In this document: in pieces, positions 54,286 through 62,587 of the stretch
How the letters are laid out: each line of letters opens with the position of its first letter
Position numbering within the stretch: the first letter of the stretch is position 1
NCBI RefSeq assembly: GCF_000466485.1
Contig: NZ_KE992799.1
Location: 25,304-89,303, forward strand
DNA length: 64,000 bases
From: [Clostridium] symbiosum ATCC 14940
GTDB taxonomy: Bacteria > Bacillota > Clostridia > Lachnospirales > Lachnospiraceae
Direction of reading: 5' to 3'
Position numbers and translations under genes: made by a program
The notes under the pieces: generated by a model
The model's database searches: none
The model's input: only the letters and a program-made list of their open reading frames with translations
Told to the model about the DNA's origin: nothing

Positions 54286-55203
54286 ATGGAACCAGGCGAA
54301 AACTTGTATATGGGGGGCGGAATTCTCCGCCGGGGAGACAGAGTGGGACTGTCCTGCTGTTCAAACGGACTTTTGGAGGCAGACAAAGGCTCTCTGGAGC
54401 TGCTGAAGGAAAGGCTGGCCCTGATTGGTCTGGAGACGGTGGAAAGTCCTTTCCTGTACAGAGGCGTTACCGCATTCAGCGGAACCGGGACACAGAGAGC
54501 GCATGCGCTGATGGATTTTTACCGGGATGAGACCGTAAAAGCCGTTTTTGACGTTTCGGGTGGAGATATGGCTAATGAGGTACTGACTGATTTGGATTTC
54601 GAAATGATCAGCGCCTCCGATAAGATATTTTTCGGATACAGTGATTTGACGACGGTGATTAACGCTATTTATACGAAGACGGGAAAAAAGTCGGGGCTGT
54701 ACCAGCTGCGCAACCTGACGGGCCCCTGCTGGCAGGAGCAGTTCTCCCAATTCAGGGAAACATTGATGGAGGGCGGAAGTATGCTGAACAACTTCTCTTT
54801 TCATTTTCTTAGGGGAACCAGGATGGAGGGAACAGTGCTGGGCGGAAACATCCGCTGCCTGCTGAAACTGGCAGGAACACAGTACTGGCCCGATTTTACC
54901 GGGAAACTTCTGTTCCTTGAATGTAATGGCGGAGAAGTTCCGCAGATTGTGGCGTATTTAAACCAGTTGAGCCAGATCGGGGTATTTTGTCAGATATCCG
55001 GGATTTTGCTCGGAACGTTTTCTAGAATGGAAAGCAGAGGACTGCATCCTACGGTGGAAGAACAACTGCTTCGGATGATCCGCCCGGAACTTTCCGTGGC
55101 AAAAACATTTCAGATTGGTCACGGAAGCGATTCCAGGTGTCTTATGATCGGTGATCATATCAGAATTCATCAGGCGCTGCAGGAACAGAAACCGCCGGCC
55201 TGA
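54286..55203 (+). CDS. S66-family peptidase (LD-carboxypeptidase / MccF-like)
   Basis: 305 residues. S66 marks are VFDVSGGDMANEVL near residue 85, the nucleophile Ser in FFGYSDLTTVINA, the probable Glu in FLECNGGEVPQ, and the His in QIGHGSDSRCLMIGD. The family trims murein tetrapeptides (LdcA) or inactivates microcin C (MccF). The context does not decide between them. The ATG at 54286 follows GGAGG at 9 bases; an earlier ATG at 54253 is weaker. No signal peptide, so it acts in the cytosol. Confidence 0.88.
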   Translation: MEPGENLYMGGGILRRGDRVGLSCCSNGLLEADKGSLELLKERLALIGLETVESPFLYRGVTAFSGTGTQRAHALMDFYRDETVKAVFDVSGGDMANEVLTDLDFEMISASDKIFFGYSDLTTVINAIYTKTGKKSGLYQLRNLTGPCWQEQFSQFRETLMEGGSMLNNFSFHFLRGTRMEGTVLGGNIRCLLKLAGTQYWPDFTGKLLFLECNGGEVPQIVAYLNQLSQIGVFCQISGILLGTFSRMESRGLHPTVEEQLLRMIRPELSVAKTFQIGHGSDSRCLMIGDHIRIHQALQEQKPPA

Positions 55204-55236
55204 GTATTGCAGCTGGTTACTGGCAGCGGTTTATAC

Positions 55237-55265
55237 TTGATATCCGGAAGGCAAAATGATATAAT
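55237..55265 (+). promoter_or_regulatory. Sigma-A promoter of leuA
   Basis: TTGATA (55237-55242), 17-base spacer, TATAAT (55260-55265). About 110 bases of leader follow, with no T-box or leader-peptide attenuator visible. Confidence 0.75.
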
Positions 55266-55381
55266 TTTTAATAATTGTTTGCAGGCTGCATTTTGTGGTG
55301 TGATTTACCGATTCCAACGCCGGAGTGAGCGGTGGCTGGATTAGATAAAAATCACTTTGTAAGTATTGTAGGAGAAGAAAG

Positions 55382-57052
55382 ATGATGAATTATAAAAAGT
55401 ATAAGCGTGTACCGGTAGTTGATTTCCCCCGGAGGGAATGGCCGAATAAGGAGATTAAAAAAGCTCCCGTATGGTGCAGCGTGGATTTGCGCGACGGCAA
55501 CCAGGCTCTGATTGAGCCGATGGTGGTGGAGGAGAAGATTGAGATGTTTAATCTTCTTGTCAGAATGGGATTTAAGGAGATTGAGATAGGATTTCCGGCT
55601 GCCTCCCAGATTGAATTTGATTTTTTAAGACAATTAGTTGAGCGAAAACTGATTCCGGACGACGTGGTAGTGCAGGTTCTCACTCAGTGCCGTGAGCATC
55701 TGATACGCCGTACCTTCGAATCTATTCAGGGAATCAAGAAAGCAATTGTACATATTTACAATTCCACATCGACACTTCAAAGGGATGTCGTATTCCACAA
55801 AGAGCGTGACGAAATTAAAGAAATTGCCGTTGAAGGAACCAAACTGGTTAAGAAATATTTGGACAACCATGAAGGAGAAGTGATTCTGGAATATTCACCG
55901 GAAAGTTTTACCGGCACGGAATTAGACTTTGCCCTTGATATCTGTACCGCAGTACAGGATGAATGGGGACCGACTCCGGAGAAAAAGATGATTATCAATC
56001 TTCCGGCTACGGTTGAGATGACAACACCGAATGTCTATGCCGATCAGATTGAGTGGATGAATAAGCACTTCAAAAACCGCGACAGCATTATCTTGAGCGT
56101 ACACCCCCACAATGACAGGGGAACCGGCATTGCAGCGGCAGAGCTGGCGCTTATGGCCGGGGCGGAACGTATCGAGGGAACGCTGCTCGGCAACGGAGAG
56201 CGTACCGGTAACGTCGATATTTTGAATATTGCATACAATATGTTCTCCCAGGGGATAAATCCCGGATTGGAAATTGAGAATATCAAAGAGATTACGGAGA
56301 TCTGCGAGCGCTGTACCAAGATGCCGGTGGATCCGAGACATCCTTATGCAGGAAAGCTGGTATTTACCGCATTCTCCGGTTCCCATCAGGATGCCATTAA
56401 CAAAGGAATGCAGGCTCTTGCAAAGAGGACAGACGGCATATGGGAAGTGCCTTACCTTCCGATCGATCCGAGCGATATCGGCCGGGAATACGAGCCGGTA
56501 GTGCGCATCAACAGCCAGTCCGGCAAGGGCGGGGTTGCCTTTGTCATGGACAGCTTCTACGGATTCCGTCTTCCAAAGGGAATGCACAAGGAATTTGCAG
56601 ATATTATCCAGAGGATTGCGGAGAAACAGGGCGAGGTTGCGCCGGAACAGATTATGGACGAGTTCCGCATCAATTATCTGGATCGCAAGGAACCAATGCA
56701 TTTCAAAAAATGCCAGATTACGGACCGGGAGTACGAGGGAGGCGGATTTGCCACGGTTGCCCACCTTATCTTCACGGATCACGGCGAAGAGCGGGAGGTT
56801 GACGGCGTAGGAAACGGCCCGATTGATGCCATTCAAAGAGGACTCGAAGATGCACTCGGCATACAGATCCGTGTTCTGGATTACGACGAGCATGCACTCC
56901 GCTCCGGTTCGGGTGCGCAGGCGGCTTCCTATATTCACCTGATGAATGTGGAAACCGGAGAAGCGACATACGGAGTCGGAATCAGCTCCAATATTACGCG
57001 GGCATCGATCCGCGGTATATTCAGCGCTGTAAACAGATTATTTTATAAATAA
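55382..57052 (+). CDS. leuA: 2-isopropylmalate synthase
   Basis: First committed enzyme of leucine synthesis (2-oxoisovalerate + acetyl-CoA); 556 residues, the longer type-2 form. The TIM barrel starts with the VDLRDGNQALIEPM motif. The metal and catalytic residues are in SVHPHNDRGTG and GTLLGNGERTGNVD. The C-terminal allosteric domain (about 430-556) includes GNGPIDAI and SSNITRASIRGIFSA. The gene stands alone: leuB, leuC and leuD are not in the window. Confidence 0.96.
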   Translation: MMNYKKYKRVPVVDFPRREWPNKEIKKAPVWCSVDLRDGNQALIEPMVVEEKIEMFNLLVRMGFKEIEIGFPAASQIEFDFLRQLVERKLIPDDVVVQVLTQCREHLIRRTFESIQGIKKAIVHIYNSTSTLQRDVVFHKERDEIKEIAVEGTKLVKKYLDNHEGEVILEYSPESFTGTELDFALDICTAVQDEWGPTPEKKMIINLPATVEMTTPNVYADQIEWMNKHFKNRDSIILSVHPHNDRGTGIAAAELALMAGAERIEGTLLGNGERTGNVDILNIAYNMFSQGINPGLEIENIKEITEICERCTKMPVDPRHPYAGKLVFTAFSGSHQDAINKGMQALAKRTDGIWEVPYLPIDPSDIGREYEPVVRINSQSGKGGVAFVMDSFYGFRLPKGMHKEFADIIQRIAEKQGEVAPEQIMDEFRINYLDRKEPMHFKKCQITDREYEGGGFATVAHLIFTDHGEEREVDGVGNGPIDAIQRGLEDALGIQIRVLDYDEHALRSGSGAQAASYIHLMNVETGEATYGVGISSNITRASIRGIFSAVNRLFYK

Positions 57053-57137
57053 GGGATAAAAAGAGTTCGCAGCGTGCCTGAAAATTCAATCCCGCTCCGG
57101 GAAGTTAAGCGAGTTGTAAACAGGTAAACAGCAGTGT

Positions 57138-57191
57138 AAAAAGCCTTTTCCAGGTGCCGCCTCATAGAGCGGCGCCGGGAAAGGCTTTTAT
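57138..57191 (+). terminator. Terminator after leuA
   Basis: AAAAGCCTTTTCC pairs with GGAAAGGCTTTT. After one mismatch GGTGCCGC pairs with GCGGCGCC, giving a stem of about 21 bp around an 8-base loop, followed by ATTG. The A-rich 5' side also gives a T run on the other strand. Confidence 0.85.
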
Positions 57192-57198
57192 TGATGAC

Positions 57199-57231
57199 GG
57201 TGACCGTGCGCGGAGCGTGCAGGTTATCGTT
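57199..57231 (+). repeat. Dispersed hairpin repeat GGTGAC, copy D
   Basis: Lies between leuA and the convergent lipoprotein gene. It begins GGTGACC, lacks one or two bases of the 5' arm relative to copy C, and ends TGCAGGTTATCGTTG. Confidence 0.75.
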
Positions 57232-57311
57232 GTCCGCCGTCCGTATGAAAGCCGGCATTGTCTCCGGAGCCTTTCTTATGACTGGTTCGCTGCGGAAGGA
57301 ACCGATATGCA

Positions 57312-58595
57312 TCAGGCGATCGGTTTTTCCTCGATCAATGTCACAGCCCCGTTTTCCACCTCGATGAAAAACGGCATTTCCGATTCATCAGAGTCGGAGA
57401 AGCTGCGCCCCCAGTCGATGAAACGGTATTGTGTGTCGGCTGTCAGCTTGAGTATGGTCCGGGACCGGCTGGGATTATGGATATAATATCCGTCCGGCAT
57501 ATCGTGTTCCGTCAGTTTAAGGGAGCGGACTTTTTCCTTGTCTTCCGGTGTTATCCATTCCGCCATATCCACCCACAGGTTATCGTTGTCCATCCGCCTG
57601 ATAAACGCGCAATAGGAGCCGGAGGGCTTTGCTTCTTTCCGTCGTTGGAAGATATGCCATTCTTTATCCTCTGACAGTACCATGATTCTGCCGTCCCCGG
57701 AGTCCCAGGTGTATGGGCTGCCTATACAGCCGAAGTTGGACTGTCCTTCCTCACCCGGAATTGCTTCAGGCTCCAGAGAGGATGAGATATACCCGTCCAC
57801 ACTGCCTGAATCGCCCATGGGGCCGATTTCCGAGGTGCCGTAATAGATTGCCCCGTCTGCAAAAAGTATCCTGTTCTCAAATTCACTGTCTGCCTGTTCC
57901 GACAGAGAAGGGGCTTTGGTATTGTTATTTTGTGACCCGCCGTCATATTCCAAACTGTCGCCGGAACCATCCTCCGAAGGGGTATCAGTGTCGGAGAAGG
58001 TGACGGTGACGAAGAGAACCCGGTCATACCCCCGCTTTTCAAGGTCGGGAAGATTATGGTAATCCGTCACATTACCGCTTGTGATGGTATCTGACTGAGT
58101 GTTCGCCACCATGGCCAGAACCTCTTTCTCATTATAGTGGAAGGAGGAGAGGGTGCTGAGATGGCTGGTGATGCTGGATCGGTATCCCGAAGTGGAATTA
58201 ATCAGGCAGGAGTATCTCCCGCCATCCCAGGAGACAGTAATCTCGTCCGGATCCATCAGGACGGATAAACTGCCCTCGGAGGGAGCAGGTCCGCCTGTCC
58301 GGGCCAGGGAGACCATTTCGCCATCTTTAAATTCCTCAACAGAAAAAATAAGCTTTTTCAGCTTATCATCTGCTTTATATCTGAAAATCCGGCTGGAAGA
58401 ATGGGTGTCCACAAGGGAAATCAGGTCACGTTCCCTGTCGGACAGGGGCATCTCGCTTATTTCCATGGGGGACATGGCGTCAGGGGAGGAACTTTTCTGA
58501 CGGCCGCAGGCCGTGAGCATCACACCGGCCAGCGCTATTACGGGGAGCAGAACCGGTAAAATTTTATATGGTGATAATTTGTTAATATGTTTCAA
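57312..58595 (-). CDS. Lipoprotein of unknown function
   Basis: 427 residues. N-terminal lipoprotein signal (LPVLLPVIALAGVMLTAC) with lipobox LTAC, Cys at about 31. The mature part begins with a Ser-rich stretch and is otherwise beta-rich, with a low-complexity Ser/Asp/Gly region near 210-235 (DTPSEDGSGDSLEYDGGSQNNN). I recognise no domain; a wall-associated or ligand-binding role is possible but unsupported. It is a single gene on the minus strand, bracketed by copies D and E of the dispersed repeat. Confidence 0.8.
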   Translation of the reverse strand: MKHINKLSPYKILPVLLPVIALAGVMLTACGRQKSSSPDAMSPMEISEMPLSDRERDLISLVDTHSSSRIFRYKADDKLKKLIFSVEEFKDGEMVSLARTGGPAPSEGSLSVLMDPDEITVSWDGGRYSCLINSTSGYRSSITSHLSTLSSFHYNEKEVLAMVANTQSDTITSGNVTDYHNLPDLEKRGYDRVLFVTVTFSDTDTPSEDGSGDSLEYDGGSQNNNTKAPSLSEQADSEFENRILFADGAIYYGTSEIGPMGDSGSVDGYISSSLEPEAIPGEEGQSNFGCIGSPYTWDSGDGRIMVLSEDKEWHIFQRRKEAKPSGSYCAFIRRMDNDNLWVDMAEWITPEDKEKVRSLKLTEHDMPDGYYIHNPSRSRTILKLTADTQYRFIDWGRSFSDSDESEMPFFIEVENGAVTLIEEKPIA

Positions 58596-58609
58596 AAAGA
58601 TTCTCCTTT

Positions 58610-58640
58610 CTGATGTGCGCGGAACGTGCAGGTTATCGTT
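58610..58640 (+). repeat. Dispersed hairpin repeat GGTGAC, copy E (5' arm degenerate)
   Basis: Upstream of the minus-strand lipoprotein gene. The centre GTGCGCGGAACGTGCAGG and tail GTTATCGTTATTTT match the other copies. The 5' arm is reduced to TGAT. Confidence 0.65.
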
Positions 58641-58770
58641 ATTTTACCATATGTCCGGTTGCCGCTTTTTACTTTTTTATTACTTCTTTTGTGCTGAAAT
58701 ATAAAGGTTTCCATAATAAATATGATTATATCGGAGTGGTTGCGGAGGAAAACTGTATTTAATTATAATG

Positions 58771-58803
58771 AATTGTTGACAATTTTATTGCTTAATGTAT
58801 ACT
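58771..58803 (+). promoter_or_regulatory. gntR promoter with overlapping palindromic operator
   Basis: TTGACA (58776-58781), 16-base spacer, TATACT (58798-58803). The palindrome AATTGTTGACAATT (58771-58784) covers the -35 box and has the same AATTGT/ACAATT arms as the site at 59651. This suggests autorepression by the GntR protein. Confidence 0.7.
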
Positions 58804-58834
58804 GAAAGATAGGAAAAAACAGGGAGGGGATTGT

Positions 58835-59500
58835 ATGAAAGCGGATCAGGGAAATAACTTAAGTGAAATGGTATATCATTATTTACTGGATATGATTTTA
58901 TCCATGAAAATCAAGCCGGGAGATCGAATTCCGGAGGCCAGGATTGCCACTCAGTTCGGGATCAGCAGAACTCCGATCCGTGATGCGATGAAGCAGCTGG
59001 CCAATGACGGCATACTGAATATTTATCCGAACCGCTTTGCTGAAGTTGCAAACTGGGATGAAGACCTGATAAAAGAGATAGGAATAACGCGCGCCCATCT
59101 CGATAACCTGGCGGCAAAGCTGGCGATCTTTTATGGCAGCAATGCAGATTTTAACCGCATGATGGAGCATGCCAAAATATGTCTTAAGGCAGCGCTGGAT
59201 GATGATGTCGCGCTGAAGATAAAAGAGGATTGTGCCTTTCATCTGGAACTCAGCATGATAGCAAGGAACAGGCAGCTGATAGAATTTCAGAAGAAGATAT
59301 ATTTAAAAATAGAATTTTTACAGTCCTGGAGGGGGGATTTTCTGGAAAATCCCCAGGAACAGTACAGGCAGCATGAAGAAATAGTGACGGCGCTGACAGA
59401 CCGCAATGAGAAAGAGGTTATTCAGCTTCTGACACGTCATAATATGCATTTCCATAACCTGGAAAAAGATTTTCCGGTCGATTTTTTTATTAATCCATAA
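58835..59500 (+). CDS. GntR-family regulator, FCD type
   Basis: 221 residues. The N-terminal winged helix reads KPGDRIPEARIATQFGISRTPIRDAMKQLANDGILNIYPNRFAEVA. The all-helical FCD domain (about 75-215) has candidate metal-ligand residues in CAFHLEL, QHEEIVTAL and LTRHNMHFH. FCD regulators respond to organic acids or sugar acids. Its own promoter and the downstream ABC promoter carry near-identical palindromes, so local repression of the ABC operon is likely. Confidence 0.93.
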   Translation: MKADQGNNLSEMVYHYLLDMILSMKIKPGDRIPEARIATQFGISRTPIRDAMKQLANDGILNIYPNRFAEVANWDEDLIKEIGITRAHLDNLAAKLAIFYGSNADFNRMMEHAKICLKAALDDDVALKIKEDCAFHLELSMIARNRQLIEFQKKIYLKIEFLQSWRGDFLENPQEQYRQHEEIVTALTDRNEKEVIQLLTRHNMHFHNLEKDFPVDFFINP

Positions 59501-59506
59501 TACGGT

Positions 59507-59545
59507 AAGGGCCTTTTAGCATATTGCTTAAGAAGGCCCTTTTTG
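59507..59545 (+). terminator. Terminator after gntR
   Basis: AAGGGCCTTTTAGC pairs with GCTTAAGAAGGCCCTT (one bulge) around ATATT, followed by a T run. Confidence 0.9.
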
Positions 59546-59650
59546 TATGCTTAAATAAAAATGTAAAAATTAAATGAAAAATAGAACATAATATGGATTT
59601 TTCTGTACCAGATGAACAAAAAAATAATTAAAAAGTAGACAGTTTTAACA

Positions 59651-59664
59651 AATTGTATACAATT
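59651..59664 (+). promoter_or_regulatory. Palindromic operator before the ABC promoter
   Basis: AATTGTATACAATT is a perfect 14-bp palindrome, 13 bases upstream of the -35 box at 59678. It matches the AATTGT-N2-ACAATT site at the gntR promoter and the general form of GntR/FCD operators. Confidence 0.7.
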
Positions 59665-59677
59665 AAATAGAATGGTA

Positions 59678-59705
59678 TTGACCTTTAACTGTGAAATGTT
59701 ATAAT
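59678..59705 (+). promoter_or_regulatory. Sigma-A promoter of the sugar ABC operon
   Basis: TTGACC (59678-59683), 16-base spacer, TATAAT (59700-59705), about 70 bases before the binding-protein gene. Confidence 0.75.
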
Positions 59706-59773
59706 TAAGCTACAAGCAAAACAAAGTGTTTATTTAAACAAGGAGAAGGAAACGTAAAAGGAGGAAGATGTCT

Positions 59774-60874
59774 ATGAAAAAAATGCTGGCAATTCTTATG
59801 GGGACATGTTTAACGGTCGGTGCTCTGACCGGATGTTCAGGTTCAGGAAGCAGCGCGCCTGAGACAACGGCACCTGCTGCTGAGCAGAGCGGTTCAGGAA
59901 CGGCAGAGGCAGCAGAAGGAGGCGGTGAGGCCAAAACTGAGGCAGCAGCTCAGTCCGGTGAAAAAATTGTCGTAGCGAATCTGCCGAAATCCGTTGGCGG
60001 AGCATGGTTTAACCGTATGGCGGTAGGTATTGAAAAATATGGGCAGGATACGGGGAATGAGGCGTTCCAGACAGGGGCGGACAAGGGAGATGCCGCATTA
60101 CAGGTGAAAGAAGTTGAGAATCTGATCACACAGGGCGTCGATGTATTGACAATTGTGCCTGTGTCTCCGGAGGCTCTGGAACCGGTTCTTAAAAAAGCCA
60201 GGGAGCAGGGAATTATTGTTATATCACATGAGGCTCAGGGGATTGTCAACGTGGATTATGATGTGGAGGCGTTTGACGGGCCGGCATACGGAGCTCATCT
60301 GATGGACAAGATGGCAGAGGCCATGGGGGAAGAGGGAGAGTACGTAATGTGCGTCGGTTCTCTTACCGCAAAATCTCATATGGCATGGGCAGACGGCGCG
60401 GTTGCCCGTCAGAAGGAAGCTTATCCGAATATGATCTGTGTCAATGAGGATGCTTTCGTGGAGACAAACTACAATCAGAAAGCTTCCCAGGAGAAGGCGG
60501 CTGAGCTTATGAAAACTTATCCGGACCTGAAGGGAATGTTTGTGACCTCAGCCACGGATCTTCCCGGCTATGCACTGGCAGTGGAAGAAGCAAGCAAACA
60601 GGGGACAATTGCGGTAGTCGGCAACGGCCTTCCGAGCGCCAATAAAGATTATATTGAATCGGGCGCCCTTACCTTCTTAGGATGCTGGGATCCCGCAGAC
60701 AGCGGCTACATTATGGCCAGGGTGGGCGAGATTTTAAAGAGCGGAGGCGCAATCACGGATGGGATGGATTTAGGAATTGAAGGGTACCACTCCATTAAGC
60801 TGGACGGTAATGTGATTATCGGTGAGGCATGGAGAGATGTGACAAAGGATACTCTGGCAGATAACGATTTCTAA
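59774..60874 (+). CDS. LsrB/RhaS-type sugar ABC substrate-binding lipoprotein
   Basis: 366 residues. Lipoprotein signal with lipobox LTGC, then a Ala/Glu/Ser-rich linker. A type-I periplasmic-binding fold follows: VANLPKSVGGAWFNRMAVGIEKYG, then LITQGVDVLTIVPVSPEALEPVLKKAREQGI. The end WRDVTKDTLADNDF resembles LsrB/RhaS proteins (autoinducer-2 or rhamnose). The true ligand is unknown. The ATG at 59774, 9 bases after AAGGAGG, is preferred to that at 59768. Confidence 0.9.
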   Translation: MKKMLAILMGTCLTVGALTGCSGSGSSAPETTAPAAEQSGSGTAEAAEGGGEAKTEAAAQSGEKIVVANLPKSVGGAWFNRMAVGIEKYGQDTGNEAFQTGADKGDAALQVKEVENLITQGVDVLTIVPVSPEALEPVLKKAREQGIIVISHEAQGIVNVDYDVEAFDGPAYGAHLMDKMAEAMGEEGEYVMCVGSLTAKSHMAWADGAVARQKEAYPNMICVNEDAFVETNYNQKASQEKAAELMKTYPDLKGMFVTSATDLPGYALAVEEASKQGTIAVVGNGLPSANKDYIESGALTFLGCWDPADSGYIMARVGEILKSGGAITDGMDLGIEGYHSIKLDGNVIIGEAWRDVTKDTLADNDF

Positions 60875-60923
60875 ACATTTATGTGACTGTTCGGCACTAT
60901 TGAACCGTTACACATTTATTCTG

Positions 60924-60965
60924 AAAGGGGGCTGTCTCAATGTCGGGTTTGAGACGGTCCCCTTT
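60924..60965 (+). terminator. Intra-operon hairpin after the binding-protein gene
   Basis: AAAGGGGGCTGTCTCAA (60924-60940) pairs along its whole length with 60949-60965 (two G-U pairs) around an 8-base loop. No long T run. It probably limits read-through or protects the binding-protein messenger. Confidence 0.8.
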
Positions 60966-61039
60966 GGCATTCACTGGCGGTGAAAAGCCGGCAGTGCGCG
61001 GCTTTCATTGTTTATACAACAGCAAAAGAGGTGTGCTCT

Positions 61040-62587
61040 ATGAAAACTCCAGTATTGAAGGTATCGGGTATTAATAAATCGTTTTCAGGTCACCGGGTAC
61101 TAAAAGACATCGACCTGACAATTTACCCCGGTGAACGGCTTTGCCTGGTGGGGGAAAACGGTTGCGGAAAGTCTACGCTGATTAAGATTATCTCAGGCGT
61201 TTACCGGGCTGATTCCGGGAGTATTGAACTGAATGGACGCAGTTACACGGAACTCCTGCCTGCCACATCAATTAAAGAAGGAGTGCAGGTTATTTATCAG
61301 GACTTTTCCGTTTTCCCAAATCTGACAGTGGCAGAGAACATCTCACTGGGGACCCAGCTTGTGGGGGGGAACCGTCTTGTGAATTGGAAACGGATGAGAA
61401 AACAGGCCGGGGAAGCTCTTGACATGATCGGTGTGGATATGGATTTGGACGAGGAGGTGAGCCGGCTGGCGGTGGCCCAGAAGCAGATTATTGCCATTTC
61501 ACGGGCCATACTGCAAAATGCTAAGCTCATTATAATGGATGAGCCTACGACGGCCCTGACAAAAAAAGAGATAGAACGCCTGTACCAAATTATCTACGGC
61601 CTGTCGGAAAAGGGAATCGCGGTTATTTTCGTCAGCCATAAGCTGGACGAAGTATTTACGGTCTGCCAGCGCATCGCTGTCATAAGGAACGGAAATATGA
61701 TTGTGGATAAGCAGGCAAAAGAGTTTGAGCGCGATAAGCTGGTCTATTATATGACAGGACAGGAGATAGAGGTAACTCCTTTCCAGTACAGGAAAATAAG
61801 TGACAAACCGGTGCTGGAGCTTGAAAACTGCAGCCAGCACGGATCATTTTATGATATCAGCTTCAAGCTGTGCGCAGGGGAGATTCTGGGCATTACCGGA
61901 CAGCTTGGTTCCGGGCGGACGGAGCTTGCAAAGGCATTGTTCGGCATCGGGAAGATCCACGTGGGAACAGTCAAAATCCATGGAGAGCAGAAAACGCTTA
62001 AGAATATCCGGTCGGCTCTGGCTAATCATATCGGTTATGTCCCTGAGGATCGTCTGACAGAGGGGCTTTTTATGGAACGGACACTGACGGATAATATCAG
62101 CGCCTCCATTTTAGACCGCAAAAAAAAGAAAAACGGGATGCTGGATTTTAAAGGAATGAGGGAAGAAGCGGCGCAGCGAATAAGCGAACTGAATATTAAT
62201 GCGGCGGGAACGGAGGTTCAGGCGGGAACGTTCTCGGGCGGAAACCAGCAGCGTGTCGTTATTGCAAAATGGCTGGCCGGCCGGCCGGAGATTCTGATAC
62301 TGAACGGTCCCTCGGTTGGCGTGGATGTTAAATCAAAAAGCGAGATCCACCGTATTTTGAGGGAACTGGCGCAGAAGGGGATGGCTGTCATTATGATTTC
62401 AGACGATGTGGGGGAGCTTCTCAGCACGACTAACCGGATTCTCGTCATGAACAGCGGCCGGATGATTTTTGAAGGTGAGACGGCCGGACTTACAGCCGGG
62501 ATTTTAAACGAAAAGATTACGCAGAATGCCGGTGATGAGGAAAGTGCGGCAGCGCCGGCAGACAGAAAGGAGGTGCGGCAGCTTTGA
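61040..62587 (+). CDS. Sugar ABC ATPase, RbsA-like double-domain
   Basis: 515 residues with two ATPase halves. The first has Walker A GENGCGKSTL, signature replaced by VSRLAVAQKQIIAISRAI and Walker B LIIMDEPTTAL. The second has a degenerate Walker A (GQLGSGRTEL), signature FSGGNQQRVVIAKWLA and Walker B LILNGPSVGVD, the usual asymmetry of this family. The ATG at 61040 is behind AGAGGTG. Its stop overlaps the permease start. Confidence 0.93.
   Translation: MKTPVLKVSGINKSFSGHRVLKDIDLTIYPGERLCLVGENGCGKSTLIKIISGVYRADSGSIELNGRSYTELLPATSIKEGVQVIYQDFSVFPNLTVAENISLGTQLVGGNRLVNWKRMRKQAGEALDMIGVDMDLDEEVSRLAVAQKQIIAISRAILQNAKLIIMDEPTTALTKKEIERLYQIIYGLSEKGIAVIFVSHKLDEVFTVCQRIAVIRNGNMIVDKQAKEFERDKLVYYMTGQEIEVTPFQYRKISDKPVLELENCSQHGSFYDISFKLCAGEILGITGQLGSGRTELAKALFGIGKIHVGTVKIHGEQKTLKNIRSALANHIGYVPEDRLTEGLFMERTLTDNISASILDRKKKKNGMLDFKGMREEAAQRISELNINAAGTEVQAGTFSGGNQQRVVIAKWLAGRPEILILNGPSVGVDVKSKSEIHRILRELAQKGMAVIMISDDVGELLSTTNRILVMNSGRMIFEGETAGLTAGILNEKITQNAGDEESAAAPADRKEVRQL

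Noticed and set aside
57575-57592. A sixth GGTGAC-repeat copy inside the lipoprotein gene
   Set aside because: Only 16 bases of the tail match; the hairpin centre and 5' arm are missing, and the DNA is coding.
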